21,834 nt of DNA from a virus. A program made the position numbers and the translations under genes. Positions within the stretch are counted from its first letter, which is position 1. Every line of letters begins with the position of its first letter. Below, one piece after another: positions 1-8,816 of this stretch. The notes under the pieces are model-generated. The model searched no databases and was not told the origin of the DNA. It saw only the letters and a list, made by a program, of their open reading frames with translations. The stretch is from positions 1 through 21,834 of IMG/VR virus record IMGVR_UViG_3300049846_000730; one strand, written 5' to 3'.

Positions 1-9
1 CCATTATTC

Positions 10-1104
10 TCAAATATTACAAAACTGAGAAGCTGGTGCCAACGTATCATCAACGTCAATGTCGTTATTCAGGAATCTAACTCCCCAAACCATTCCATAG
101 GTAGCTAATGCGCTGAAATCGACTCCCTTGTCTCCTGGTGCGCTAAATCCTGAAATCTTACCGCCATGTAGTTTAAACCCGGAAGCAGTAACATCAAAGG
201 CTTTTGATGCTGTGTTTTTTGAGATTACAACGCCAGGTTTTAGGTGAACTTCAACATTGGCTTTGTTACAGGCAATTGCTGTGCTTAAAGATGCACTATC
301 AACAACCAAAATTCTGGCTCCTGGGCTAACAGCGGCCATTGCGGCGGCCATTGTAGCATGAGTGCAGCCTGGGCCAGCCCCTACTATCGCATCATAGATT
401 TTTTGAACTGCCGCAGAAGCAGACGCCAAGTCATCAAGTTCGCTTAAAACTGTTTTGAGTGGTGTTCCGATCGCTTGTGTTGCCACGTAGCTGAATCCAG
501 AGGTATCAATCTTCGTATTTTCGAGGATTGGCATCAAACTTCTGGTATCCGATAGGTTCCCTTGAACGGTGGGGCCAGTAACAGCATTCACAGTGATTGA
601 GCAAATCTTTTTAAATCCAGAAGGGACAGCGGGGTCTACAGGAGAAGGTGCGGGAGTTCCTTCAACGACCTGCAAGGTGGATAGCCAGTCCGTTTCTGTT
701 GGAATCGTTTGTGGCGCAACCACGCTCGTAATGAAATCCTTAACGTTTCGTGATTGGGAGAGAGTCGTCGCCCTGTCTGCACGGGCCACGATGATGTCTT
801 TTCTTGGATTCGTGCCGTCCGCCACAGAAAGAGTTAGAGTCGATGCTGTAGGTCTATAAAACATGCGTCTTGTTGATTCTGGGCTGACTTGAGTTAAGTC
901 CTCTTGAATGCCAACGCCAGCTCTTACAGAGACGTGAGTAGGGTCAATCAAATCCACAAAGAATGAATCTTGGAAAAAGCCCTCGGCCTGTTTATCTACG
1001 AAGTGGTATAAAACCCGTTCGAGGCTCCATTTTTCAGTGAGCTGCATTATTCGATTTAAGTCCTGGAATGTGACCTCTTGTCCGTCATTAAAATTTACAC
1101 GCAT
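10..1104 (-). CDS. Tail fibre / baseplate-attached protein with beta-helix-like C-terminus
   Basis: A 364-residue protein placed where Mu-like phages encode the fibre. The N-terminus (MRVNFNDGQEVTFQDLNRIM) resembles proteins that attach to the baseplate, and a beta-rich middle (GTNPRKDIIVARADRATTLS) follows. From about residue 245 (GPGCTHATMAAAMAAVSPGA) onward the sequence looks like the start of a pectin-lyase-type right-handed beta-helix (VEVHLKPGVVISKNTASKAF; FKLHGGKISGFSAPGDKG). The frame stops soon after, at ASQFCNI, earlier than I would expect for such a helix. GAGAGGG precedes the ATG. Host recognition is the likely role. An ATG at 4-2 may begin the next gene, outside the window. Confidence 0.75.
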   Translation of the reverse strand: MRVNFNDGQEVTFQDLNRIMQLTEKWSLERVLYHFVDKQAEGFFQDSFFVDLIDPTHVSVRAGVGIQEDLTQVSPESTRRMFYRPTASTLTLSVADGTNPRKDIIVARADRATTLSQSRNVKDFITSVVAPQTIPTETDWLSTLQVVEGTPAPSPVDPAVPSGFKKICSITVNAVTGPTVQGNLSDTRSLMPILENTKIDTSGFSYVATQAIGTPLKTVLSELDDLASASAAVQKIYDAIVGAGPGCTHATMAAAMAAVSPGARILVVDSASLSTAIACNKANVEVHLKPGVVISKNTASKAFDVTASGFKLHGGKISGFSAPGDKGVDFSALATYGMVWGVRFLNNDIDVDDTLAPASQFCNI

Positions 1105-1114
1105 TTTAGCCCTC

Positions 1115-1729
1115 TCATTGCTCTAGTATTCTGTAAAAGACTCCGGCAGCTCTAGCCTTATTTATTGAAACGTTTATAATGGCCAAAAGCAAGTCAATAT
1201 CTAGCGGCCCTAATGAACCAGCGTAGTGACCTCTGCTCGCATACATTTCACGATTCAAATAGCTATTTGACTGCGGAATTTGTGGCGGTATGATTACCGA
1301 AAAGTAGTTATAATGCCTTCTGTCGGTGAAAACGTCATCACGATTTAAAAATGACCCTCTATTGCAGAAGACACCGTCTGTCATGTGTTCAACTATTTTA
1401 CACTCACCGACGATCAGGAGTGCATCAACAAGTGCTTTTATCGCAGGCTTGTTTGAGCTGTTGATAATGTTTTGAACTCTTTTTGCATAGAGATAATTTG
1501 GCTCACCCTCAAGGCGCAAGATGTTTCGCTCTTCTCCGTGAGTGTCCAAGAAACCGTCACCGGCCTGTAGAATAAATGTTTCAGCAAAATGGGCATCGCC
1601 ACTTTCTTGAGTCAATGACAATAGCTTTGCAACGGCTTTGAAGATAGCCACGTTGTAAAACTCAGATTCAAAGAACCAACTTGGAACCCAAGATTTCAGC
1701 TTATTGTACCATTGATCTTGATTTAGCAT
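1115..1729 (-). CDS. Tail protein, Mu gp48 / P2 gpI-like baseplate wedge
   Basis: A 204-residue protein directly after the gpJ-like gene, the place of the gpI/gp48 wedge partner. The segment FLDTHGEERNILRLEGEPNY (about 60-79), followed by LYAKRVQNIINSSNKPAIKA, is the family's typical acidic-turn and helix pattern. The C-terminus (DLLLAIINVSINKARAAGVF) is helical or mixed and could contact the fibre. It overlaps the gpJ-like stop by seven bases. Its own TGA lies ten bases before the ATG of the fibre-like gene. Confidence 0.82.
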   Translation of the reverse strand: MLNQDQWYNKLKSWVPSWFFESEFYNVAIFKAVAKLLSLTQESGDAHFAETFILQAGDGFLDTHGEERNILRLEGEPNYLYAKRVQNIINSSNKPAIKALVDALLIVGECKIVEHMTDGVFCNRGSFLNRDDVFTDRRHYNYFSVIIPPQIPQSNSYLNREMYASRGHYAGSLGPLDIDLLLAIINVSINKARAAGVFYRILEQ

Positions 1730-2916
1730 GTACCTATCGCCATCGTGCCAGGAATGATTTTAACACCAGCAGAGCCAGCAACGTCCCCTGATGGTGAAAC
1801 TGTAGTGAATCCATTAGAAACTAAATCATTAGTTCCGCTTGGCCCCCAAATCGCAAGCATTGCGGCGTTCGCATCGGAAACGTCGAATCCTGTTCCGATC
1901 TGAAGTCCTGCGATATAATCTTCCATGGTTTGAAGGATTGGGTCTGGATCAGTTGATAATTGAGCGAAATTTGGGCCAGAAGGATTCAGGGTGATCGCCC
2001 CAGTCCAGCTAAGAACGAATGGAGTCGTCCCTAGAATTGTGACTCTTACGCCAGCCGCACGGACGGGATCAACCGCCTGTCTAACGGCTTCAATGAGCGC
2101 ATTATTCGCTCCGCCGTTTGCATCTGCTATGTACAACGTGACGTATGGTATTCTGAAATAATCACCAATAGGGCTTGATGACCCAATATCCCACTCAATT
2201 ACCACTTTTTCGATCTCTACGACTGTTGCGATAACGACACCAGAAACAGTCTTCGCAGCGGCTTGAATTGCCGCAACAGTAGCTCCCTTAATCGCTTCAA
2301 TCTTATTTTTGATGTACTGCCTATAATCTGCGTCGTTCATCACAGGAGCACCGCCAGAGAGTGCCTGGGCGTTGTTTACAGTGACGCTCGTGTCAGTCAG
2401 TGCCGATTCAATCTGTGTGATCGTATTTGATGCCACGTTTCCGCTAGTACCAGCTACCAACGCTTCAACAGAGGCATTGATAGTCGTTCCTGTCATTAAA
2501 ACACTTGAGATGGTTTTATATCTTTGTGAATTTCCGCTTGCGTCCGTTGGAGTCTTTACAATGGTGCCAGCTATGATCGACACATCTCCTGCGGCTATGT
2601 TTGGTCTTGAGAAGGTAACGACGCCAATAGCTTCTTGAGCCAATGGCCTAGCGAAAGTGTCTCCAAAATGGTCAACAGCCAATGTCTGCAAGTCATCTGG
2701 GCCTCCAGTTACTTCAGGGCCATCAGCAGAGTCGAAAAACGTCTTTCTGAACTGATCTACAATGAGGGTCATTGCCTCATGAACTGCTGTAGAGGCTGCA
2801 CCGCCTTCAATGTCGTTTATAGAACCTTCATTGAAGTCAGTAAGGTCGGAATTAGCCTCCACCTCACCTATGTAAATCTCAAGTAATTCATTGACGCTTA
2901 ATATTTGTGTAGCCAT
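1723..2916 (-). CDS. Baseplate protein J-like (Mu gp47 / T4 gp6-like wedge)
   Basis: The 397-residue product has the features of the Baseplate_J family: a helical N-terminus (EAMTLIVDQFRKTFFDSADG), a middle with FSRPNIAAGDVSIIAGTIVK and the strand/turn pattern ALVAGTSGNVASNTITQIES, then DADYRQYIKNKIEAIKGATV and a C-terminal half with DPVRAAGVRVTILGTTPFVL. It forms the wedge ring together with the gp25-like protein. Its place between the gpW-like and gp48-like genes agrees with Mu and P2 order. The 3' end overlaps the next gene by seven bases. Confidence 0.9.
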   Translation of the reverse strand: MATQILSVNELLEIYIGEVEANSDLTDFNEGSINDIEGGAASTAVHEAMTLIVDQFRKTFFDSADGPEVTGGPDDLQTLAVDHFGDTFARPLAQEAIGVVTFSRPNIAAGDVSIIAGTIVKTPTDASGNSQRYKTISSVLMTGTTINASVEALVAGTSGNVASNTITQIESALTDTSVTVNNAQALSGGAPVMNDADYRQYIKNKIEAIKGATVAAIQAAAKTVSGVVIATVVEIEKVVIEWDIGSSSPIGDYFRIPYVTLYIADANGGANNALIEAVRQAVDPVRAAGVRVTILGTTPFVLSWTGAITLNPSGPNFAQLSTDPDPILQTMEDYIAGLQIGTGFDVSDANAAMLAIWGPSGTNDLVSNGFTTVSPSGDVAGSAGVKIIPGTMAIGTC

Positions 2917-3312
2917 TTACGCCCCAAACGGTTCAAATTTCATTTCTATTTCATCGTAACCCACGGGCTTGACCCTAACAATAATTTTAGTCAAGTCTGG
3001 CTTCGATTGGTTAACTGATATTGAAACCCCACTGACTTTCTCTGTCCTGGGGTCTTGCATTAGCTGTTCTTCGATCTTTTTTGCTAGTTCTCGCTGTTTT
3101 GAAAGGGTTGATGGAGCATTCAGATAGTCTTTTGCACCAACGCCGTATGTAGGGCGATGCACTATAGAGCCAGGGGTCGTTATAATCCTTCTAAGGCAAG
3201 CCTCTTTGTAGTTATCCAAGCCCTCGATTCGTTCTCTATCACCGGATGATGTCCTAACGTAATCCTTATAATGCCTGATGTCTCTACCTAAAAACTCTGT
3301 GATATTTGCCAT
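2917..3312 (-). CDS. Baseplate wedge protein (gpW / T4 gp25-like)
   Basis: The 131-residue product matches the gp25/gpW family, which nucleates sheath assembly on the baseplate. It has the helical core ACLRRIITTPGSIVHRPTYG at about 38-57, with the family's I-x-T-x-x-G followed by P-x-Y-G, then a helix (SKQRELAKKIEEQLMQDPRT) and C-terminal strands (KIIVRVKPVGYDEIEMKFEP). Length is normal. The stop TAA abuts the gpJ-like start, and the start overlaps the preceding stop (TAATG). Confidence 0.88.
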   Translation of the reverse strand: MANITEFLGRDIRHYKDYVRTSSGDRERIEGLDNYKEACLRRIITTPGSIVHRPTYGVGAKDYLNAPSTLSKQRELAKKIEEQLMQDPRTEKVSGVSISVNQSKPDLTKIIVRVKPVGYDEIEMKFEPFGA

Positions 3313-3563
3313 TAGCCCACCGTTCCTGTTGCTGTACCCGTACCCGATCCTGAGCTTCCACCGCCAGGAGTTACTCCGCTCACTGAAGCGACGGCCACTG
3401 AAGATGTCACGACAGCATTCGCCTGAATGTACTCAACGACCGCAGTACCTATAGCATCACAAAAATCCTGATAACCGCCTTCAAATCCAGGAACAGGGTC
3501 AGGGAATCTGGCATCTAGCTCTTGCTTTATCTTCGCCGAAAGTCCGGCAGGTGTCATAGCCAT
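3312..3563 (-). CDS. Small baseplate-operon protein with Gly/Ser/Thr-rich tail
   Basis: An 83-residue protein between spike and gpW-like wedge genes. The N-terminal half is helical (MAMTPAGLSAKIKQELDARF; GYQDFCDAIGTAVVEYIQAN). The second half is a run of small residues ending GSGTGTATGTVG, probably extended or beta. No family is assigned. Its place directly after the spike suggests a spike- or hub-associated baseplate component, possibly the tip. Overlapping starts and stops on both sides (one base each) show that it is a real member of the operon. Confidence 0.65.
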   Translation of the reverse strand: MAMTPAGLSAKIKQELDARFPDPVPGFEGGYQDFCDAIGTAVVEYIQANAVVTSSVAVASVSGVTPGGGSSGSGTGTATGTVG

Positions 3564-4258
3564 TATGCGCCCCCTCGCTCAGTAAATGAAAGCTGTGAAA
3601 GGAAATTCGTGTCCTGATCTGTTGAGTATAATTCTTTGTCGGCGTCGATGTCGTCTTTAATCGCTTGTAGATCCAAAATAAACTGCGGGTGAGTAGGGCA
3701 CTCAAGCCCTGGGAGGTTTCCGATAGTCATTGGCCCCGCCATCATCTTATCTATCAATGTGGACAGTCTCAGGAGCGCATTTTCGTAAGCCTGTTGCATT
3801 ACTAAACCAAGAATAAGCGGCTCAAGCACATCAGAATCGGTCTTGGCGAGATTGATTCGATCTCCGCCGATAACCTGGGCCTTTGTCTGACCCCAGAGGA
3901 TATTCCTTTTTCCTGACTTGGATTTTGAGATCGTATCGCCATCAATTGCTTGCTGTGGGATCGTATCCTCATTGCTTGGAAGCCTGCAAACAACGTGAGC
4001 ATAGTCCTCTAAGCCTTCGGGAATCGCAATTAAAGCCATGTCATTAACAGAGATTGGGCCGTAGTCTCCGGCGTCTGGTGCGACAGACATAGCCCCTACC
4101 TTCGCAACGATTTCGTGGTTGTCTGGAAATAAAAGGACCTTAACTCTGATCGAAGATTTGTTTGATGCGTACTCAATCTTTGTGATCTTTCCAAGACTCA
4201 CCCAAACTCTTCTGTCTTTCATTATTTCTCTAAGAGATTCTAAATCTGGCGGCATCAT
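3563..4258 (-). CDS. Baseplate spike protein (Mu gp45 / gpV-like)
   Basis: Residues about 18-95 look like the OB-fold of contractile tail spikes (VWVSLGKITKIEYASNKSSI, RVKVLLFPDNH, SVNDMALIAIPEGLEDYAHV). A short beta segment with GKRNILWGQTKAQVIGGDRI follows. After about residue 150 the sequence turns helical (LGLVMQQAYENALLRLSTLI) and ends in polar residues, so the long triple-stranded needle and the HxH iron site of Mu gp45-type tips are not evident. The spike may be blunt, or another protein may supply the tip. The gene lies between hub and wedge genes, with an ATGA overlap upstream and a one-base overlap with the next gene. Confidence 0.75.
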   Translation of the reverse strand: MMPPDLESLREIMKDRRVWVSLGKITKIEYASNKSSIRVKVLLFPDNHEIVAKVGAMSVAPDAGDYGPISVNDMALIAIPEGLEDYAHVVCRLPSNEDTIPQQAIDGDTISKSKSGKRNILWGQTKAQVIGGDRINLAKTDSDVLEPLILGLVMQQAYENALLRLSTLIDKMMAGPMTIGNLPGLECPTHPQFILDLQAIKDDIDADKELYSTDQDTNFLSQLSFTERGGA

Positions 4259-5697
4259 TTGAGTAACCTATTCTGAAGCTCAATAAAATTGACAAAATCA
4301 AGAGACATAGTAAAGCCCTGATCGTCCAGGTTGAACCTAACAGACTTCGTATAAAATACCATTGGCGTTTTTCCGTAGGAAGCAGCCAAAGCGTCTACAA
4401 TACCAATTGCGGTATTCGCCTCATATCCAACAGATTGCAAATATCTCTTACGATCTTCTATAGATGAGCTTCTAGCCATCGCAACCATGTCGGCTTGGCG
4501 AATCTCAATTCCTATCGGAGTCCCATTTCTTACTTTTAAAAGATTGTAATCAGTGCGCACATTATTTTTGTCGTCTTGAAATATTCGCATCTCTTTTGTT
4601 TCCATCGAACCGTCAATTTGTTGACGCCCAACTTCCTCAAAGATCCCCTCACCGATTTTAATTAGCTGTGGCTTGTTTTTTATGTTCGGAATCCTGAACG
4701 TCAAAAACGGAGCATCTTCTTCTTCATCTTTTTTTGCTCTTGGAGATCCAGAACTGACCGCAGTAGTAACACCATTTTTCACAGTGCCTTTTCCGTAAGA
4801 CTTCACTTCGTTTTTTGGTATTTTTATTCTCTCGCGAACAATACCAATATCTTTTGACCACTCTTCTGTTGCTTCCTCTGGGATCAATGCCTCAATTACT
4901 TGCTTTGATTCAATAGAAAGAGAAAGAACTTTTATGTTGAAGTTCTTTTGTCTTCCCAGCTTTCTTTTAAACTCAAGCTTTTTTAAGTTTCGTCCATATA
5001 TAAACTGAATCGCTTTATCTTTAGAGTAGAGAACTCGTGGCTTGCTGATGACTAATTTATCAAGCTCAATGTATGCAATAAGCCCCGCTCTACTAACCAA
5101 ATCCTGTATAACATCCCAATAAGTATCATCACGACGAACATTTTTTTGGCCTTCGAGCGATCCAAAATCAGGCGCAAATTGCGCAAGAGTTGGTAGTGTT
5201 TCATTTGATCTATTCTCCACTTTTAAGTCTGCTGTTGCCGGAAGTGCTGCTACAATATCTTTCAAAATCTGCTCTAGTGGAGTAGTTAATGGAATAGTGC
5301 TTCCTTTTGGATAAGGCGCATCTATCAGAAGAGCCGTAAAATCTCTGCACTCAAACTTCACAAATCTGTTTGTATCATCAAGCTCGATTGTATTCTCGTC
5401 AGCAAATCCCTGAAAGATTGTGTTTGATGGGCTTGGAATCAATTCGTTTGAAGTATCTTCCATGTGCGCAGTAACGCCAAGTGCTCTGATTGTTCTTGGA
5501 TCAAATGGGAAGTTTTTATAATCCAGTTCAAGAGAGCATGTGTCGGCCTGGGTGTAATCGTTAATATTCACCTCAAGACGTTTTGGTCTGCATTGAACAT
5601 GGTAAGTCTCTTGCAATTTTACGCTAGAGCCCTGCTTGTAGTCCTCAAAGACTATTCTCAAAGTGCAGACGGCTTTTGGGTAATAAAGAGAACTCAT
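4255..5697 (-). CDS. Baseplate hub protein (gpD / T4 gp27-like)
   Basis: The 480-residue protein fits the hub that joins tube to spike. Early strands (VEVNINDYTQADTCSLELDY-type pattern around residues 40-60; NRFVKFECRDFTALLIDAPY near 108-128) and the DTYWDVIQDLVSRAGLIAYI segment are typical of late control gpD/Mu gpP-like hubs. A charged linker with RAKKDEEEDAPF sits near two thirds of the length, and the end carries VRFNLDDQGFTMSLDFVNFI. Gene order (LysM protein, this gene, spike) supports the call. It is joined by ATGA overlaps to both neighbours. The fold assignment is by pattern, not by search. Confidence 0.82.
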   Translation of the reverse strand: MSSLYYPKAVCTLRIVFEDYKQGSSVKLQETYHVQCRPKRLEVNINDYTQADTCSLELDYKNFPFDPRTIRALGVTAHMEDTSNELIPSPSNTIFQGFADENTIELDDTNRFVKFECRDFTALLIDAPYPKGSTIPLTTPLEQILKDIVAALPATADLKVENRSNETLPTLAQFAPDFGSLEGQKNVRRDDTYWDVIQDLVSRAGLIAYIELDKLVISKPRVLYSKDKAIQFIYGRNLKKLEFKRKLGRQKNFNIKVLSLSIESKQVIEALIPEEATEEWSKDIGIVRERIKIPKNEVKSYGKGTVKNGVTTAVSSGSPRAKKDEEEDAPFLTFRIPNIKNKPQLIKIGEGIFEEVGRQQIDGSMETKEMRIFQDDKNNVRTDYNLLKVRNGTPIGIEIRQADMVAMARSSSIEDRKRYLQSVGYEANTAIGIVDALAASYGKTPMVFYTKSVRFNLDDQGFTMSLDFVNFIELQNRLLK

Positions 5698-6866
5698 AAT
5701 TTTGGTATCTCCAGAACCGCCCCGCGAGTGAGATCAGTTGAAGTGAGCTTATTATGATCGTAGATTCTCTTCCAATGATCAGGCACTCCGTAATAACGAG
5801 TAGAAAGCTTTTGCAAACTGTCTCCAAGAATAACTCTGTGACGATTCATCGGAACAGTTCTTGATAATGCTTGGAATCTTTTTAGGAGTTGATTTAAAAG
5901 CTCTTGAATTGATAGAGTGTCACTCATGCTATTGCCGATGAATGCACTCGCTCTATACTTTCTTGGAACAGGAAGTCCACTAAGCCCTACAGCATAAGAA
6001 ATTGCGCCGACTCTTCTTCGGTATTGAATCATTGTATTTTTTGCGTACTTAATAAGTCCAACAGCACGGCTTAAACTGTTTGTGATGTCTTCACCTTGAG
6101 AAATTACAGTGTCAACAAATCCAGTAACAACGCCCAGAACCTGAGCAACAGATCCGGTGAGCTGATTCATAATGTCTGCAATTGATGCAGGGACTTCACT
6201 TGGTGCGAGAGTATATTTTAATTGAAATGCAGTAGCACTTGCGATCAAAGCAGTGTTTACCTCAATAGGTACATCATTAATCTTATCAACGAGCTGGTAG
6301 TTTCGTGGACGGTTAACACCAAAAATGCTGAATGTAATTTCGTAGTCAATGTCTGCAAGCGTCTTCTCACTAGTCTTTACCTTCTCAAGTACACAGTACC
6401 TAGTCCACTCGCCAAGCTGGATTTTAACAAGTGGTTTTCTCTTTGCCATCTCTTCAAGAGCTTCTCGCATTTCATTTGCGACGCCTCTGAAAGATGGATC
6501 TTTATATTTCTTGTCGTAAAATCTTCCCTTGATTACTACGTCGTCTTCTTCGTATCCAAGTACGTGAATTGTTGGCTCATCACTACCAGGATAAAATTCT
6601 TTTTGCTTTCTGATCGTAACAGCTCGCTCAAGTCCCTGGTGAGGAAGCATGTTGCCAGCCAAAACAATCTTTATGTTGTCTCGTGGCCCGTCTAAAATCT
6701 CTTCGATCAAAAATCCATCAGGATAATCATTCGTGAGAGCGAGGCTAGTTTGATCGACCGATCTTGAAAACGGGTTTCTTATAAAGTTGGTAAGAGATCC
6801 AACAGGCGAACCAAGAGAACTCGCTCCGCCAGAAATTGTTTTCGCAGGCGTTTCAATTAAACTCAT
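5694..6866 (-). CDS. LysM-containing baseplate/tail protein (Mu gpN-like position)
   Basis: A 390-residue protein between the tape measure and gpD-like hub genes. Residues about 50-190 form a beta-rich domain (NIKIVLAGNMLPHQGLERAV; GEWTRYCVLEKVKTSEKTLA, then YEITFSIFGVNR) of the kind found in Mu gpN-type tail proteins. The middle is helical, and residues about 343-390 are a LysM domain (RVILGDSLQKLSTRYYGVPD, then WKRIYDHNKL, ending GAVLEIPKL). In related contractile systems the LysM protein bridges tube and hub at the baseplate, where the LysM may contact peptidoglycan or simply act in assembly. Translation is coupled by ATGA overlaps at both ends. Location and LysM are seen; the exact role is inferred. 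Confidence 0.82.
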   Translation of the reverse strand: MSLIETPAKTISGGASSLGSPVGSLTNFIRNPFSRSVDQTSLALTNDYPDGFLIEEILDGPRDNIKIVLAGNMLPHQGLERAVTIRKQKEFYPGSDEPTIHVLGYEEDDVVIKGRFYDKKYKDPSFRGVANEMREALEEMAKRKPLVKIQLGEWTRYCVLEKVKTSEKTLADIDYEITFSIFGVNRPRNYQLVDKINDVPIEVNTALIASATAFQLKYTLAPSEVPASIADIMNQLTGSVAQVLGVVTGFVDTVISQGEDITNSLSRAVGLIKYAKNTMIQYRRRVGAISYAVGLSGLPVPRKYRASAFIGNSMSDTLSIQELLNQLLKRFQALSRTVPMNRHRVILGDSLQKLSTRYYGVPDHWKRIYDHNKLTSTDLTRGAVLEIPKL

Positions 6867-8632
6867 GTGGGACTCCCTGCGGGAGCAAACTGCCTACCGC
6901 GAGATTGTGTTGGATTCTGAGCGGCTTTCATTAGCTGTTTTGTTAAGCTAAATGCAACTCGGTCAGGCTCCATTTGTTCTTTAAATTGGTTTTTGATCTC
7001 TACTTTTCCGATGTTTGTCACTTGAGTTACTGTTGATTCGCCAGTCGATACTTTTCCAAGAGCTTCCTCAAGTAGCTGATCAATTCCAGCATTGAAAGCA
7101 TCGCCAATAGCAGCAAAACTAAATCCACCACCAGAGAAAAACTTTTGAAGCTGATTAAAAAGTTCCATAATTGCAAAAACAATTCCTTGGAATGTCGCCC
7201 TGGCCAAAAGAAGAGTGGTCGCCATGAACTCTAGTGCTGATGCAGCCATTCTAGCGTATAGGCTAACCTGAAATAGAGGAGATATGAACTCCGCTACAGC
7301 GTCAAACGCATCAAAGAATGGTTGAAATATAAATTTAAAAAGTCTCATCACTTCTGCAAATCTTGGCGCAAGTTCTGCAAGTGCTTTTGCGTCGTTTATT
7401 TTTGCGTAAGCAATTGCTCTTGAAATCAGTTGGATGAATCCAACTAAAAGAGCAAGTGGGACAAGGATCGCAGTGATCGCAGCGAACATCTTCACAAAGA
7501 GCGCCATCAAAAGTCCTGCGCCGACTGTACCGACTCCGACAGCGACTGCAAGTGCCCTGAGCGCAATCGTAACAATTGGGATCGAGATCCCAAGCATTCC
7601 AAGAACGTGATTCATTGCTATGAACCCGCCCACGACACCAAGGATTGTACTCGCAAGCTTCACATCGGCAGCAAGTCTGCTTGCCTGATAAAATGTTGCC
7701 AGAGCAGTCTCAGGCTTTTCAAAAGAGCTTGCAATGATCTTTCCGAAACTGTCAAAAATAGCTTTACCACTTGTCTGCAAATAATTATTAAGCCCATGAA
7801 GAGCCATTTTTACAGGTACGATAAGAGCATCACCGACGCCCTTTATGATCGAAAATGTTCCCTTGATATTCTCAGATAACCGTCTCATTTCTCCTGATAA
7901 TGACAGCGCGTTCCCATGCGTGTAGTTCACATTAGAACTAAATTGCGCAAGACCCTTCGTTAGAAGATCCAATCGTTGCGCAGCAGGGAGCGCATTAAAT
8001 TTCTGAGTCCCACCTGATTCTCCAAATGGCTTCAATGCCTTTGTTTCACCAGTGAGCCTTGTAAATAAAGTATCATTTCCGCTCGCATCGCCAAGCACAG
8101 CTCTTACAAGCTGCTGTTGAGCCATACCAGGGTCAACTCCCAGTGTAGGAGCAGATTTTAAATATTGACGAGACAGATCCACGCTCTTTGACATGGTAAC
8201 GTCATCTAATCCATGACTAAGTAAAACAGCTCCGAGCTGTTTTGAGGTGCTAAGAAGATCCGAAGTGGAAAGCGAAAACTCCTGGGCCTTTTTATTGATG
8301 TTGCTCATTGTAGAATCAGCAACAGCAAGAGCATCCGCCCAGGTCATCGTCCCGCCAGCATTTGACGTGATGATGTTTGCAATGTCTCTTTGAGACTGCG
8401 CAAACTTATCGGAGACTTGGAGTGCTAACCCCAAGGCTCCGAGTAAGCCCCCTGTACCGATACCCATGCTCGCTACAATTCCTGCACCCAATCTTTGAAA
8501 GCTATGTAAAGCACCATCAGCAGCCGTGCTGATGTCTTGAACCGCACTGGAAAGTTTTTCAGAACCTAAAAGAGCAGAGCCGATCTCAAATCTAAACTCA
8601 GTAATCACATTGTAAAGTAGAGGGGCTGCCAT
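6863..8632 (-). CDS. Tail tape measure protein
   Basis: At 589 residues this is the longest protein in the window. It directly follows the chaperone frames and precedes the baseplate genes. It sets tail length and is released into the host at infection. The N-terminus (FRFEIGSALLGSEKLSSAVQ) is typical of tape measures. A first hydrophobic glycine-rich stretch lies at about 49-72 and a long hydrophobic region at about 328-405, fitting a membrane-inserting role; the rest is helical. At roughly 1.5 angstrom per residue, the family rule of thumb, the tail would be near 90 nm. The start abuts the TAA of the frameshift extension; the stop overlaps the next gene as ATGA. Confidence 0.88.
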   Translation of the reverse strand: MAAPLLYNVITEFRFEIGSALLGSEKLSSAVQDISTAADGALHSFQRLGAGIVASMGIGTGGLLGALGLALQVSDKFAQSQRDIANIITSNAGGTMTWADALAVADSTMSNINKKAQEFSLSTSDLLSTSKQLGAVLLSHGLDDVTMSKSVDLSRQYLKSAPTLGVDPGMAQQQLVRAVLGDASGNDTLFTRLTGETKALKPFGESGGTQKFNALPAAQRLDLLTKGLAQFSSNVNYTHGNALSLSGEMRRLSENIKGTFSIIKGVGDALIVPVKMALHGLNNYLQTSGKAIFDSFGKIIASSFEKPETALATFYQASRLAADVKLASTILGVVGGFIAMNHVLGMLGISIPIVTIALRALAVAVGVGTVGAGLLMALFVKMFAAITAILVPLALLVGFIQLISRAIAYAKINDAKALAELAPRFAEVMRLFKFIFQPFFDAFDAVAEFISPLFQVSLYARMAASALEFMATTLLLARATFQGIVFAIMELFNQLQKFFSGGGFSFAAIGDAFNAGIDQLLEEALGKVSTGESTVTQVTNIGKVEIKNQFKEQMEPDRVAFSLTKQLMKAAQNPTQSRGRQFAPAGSPT

Positions 8633-8816
8633 TTAGTCTCCTGTTCCAGTAGATTTTTCGTTCTTTATAATCTCCGAGAGTTGATCACAAACAACTCTTA
8701 GCTTCCATGGTTGCATCTCCAGTATATCCTTTGGAGTAAAGCTTGTGTACCTGCAAATCCAGGTTATTGTGCGCCAGAGCTGCTCGCCACGGTGGTGATC
8801 TCTGGCTCCTTCTCCT
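8633..8816 (-). CDS. -1 frameshift extension of the tail assembly chaperone (gpT-like)
   Basis: After a -1 shift at the G run, 61 more codons are open, ending at TAA 8633-8635, which abuts the tape measure ATG. The translated part includes QLWRTITWICRYTSFTPKDI and LEMQPWKLRVVCDQLSEIIK, a plausible folded sequence like the downstream frame of other chaperone pairs. No ATG, GTG or TTG lies in this frame before the middle of the segment, and the only internal ATG has GGAG directly against it, so independent initiation is unlikely. Without this frame, 128 bases before the tape measure would be empty. In other phages the fusion is made at low level and binds the tape measure. Confidence 0.75.

Noticed and set aside
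569-859. Other long plus-strand frames (for example here, 14350-14640, 15096-15434, 17143-17469, 20623-20985)
   Set aside because: All sit opposite confident minus-strand genes and give low-complexity or incoherent translations; no operon or start signals.
6222-6695. 157-codon plus-strand open frame antisense to the LysM protein gene
   Set aside because: It lies wholly opposite a well-supported gene in a region where every real gene is on the minus strand. Its translation is Cys/Ser/Leu/Val-rich as expected of a shadow frame, and no ribosome binding site or neighbour supports it.
8692-8720. Independent small gene starting at the internal ATG of the frameshift segment
   Set aside because: That ATG has GGAG immediately against it with no spacer and would give only about 27 residues, losing the first half of a coherent frame.
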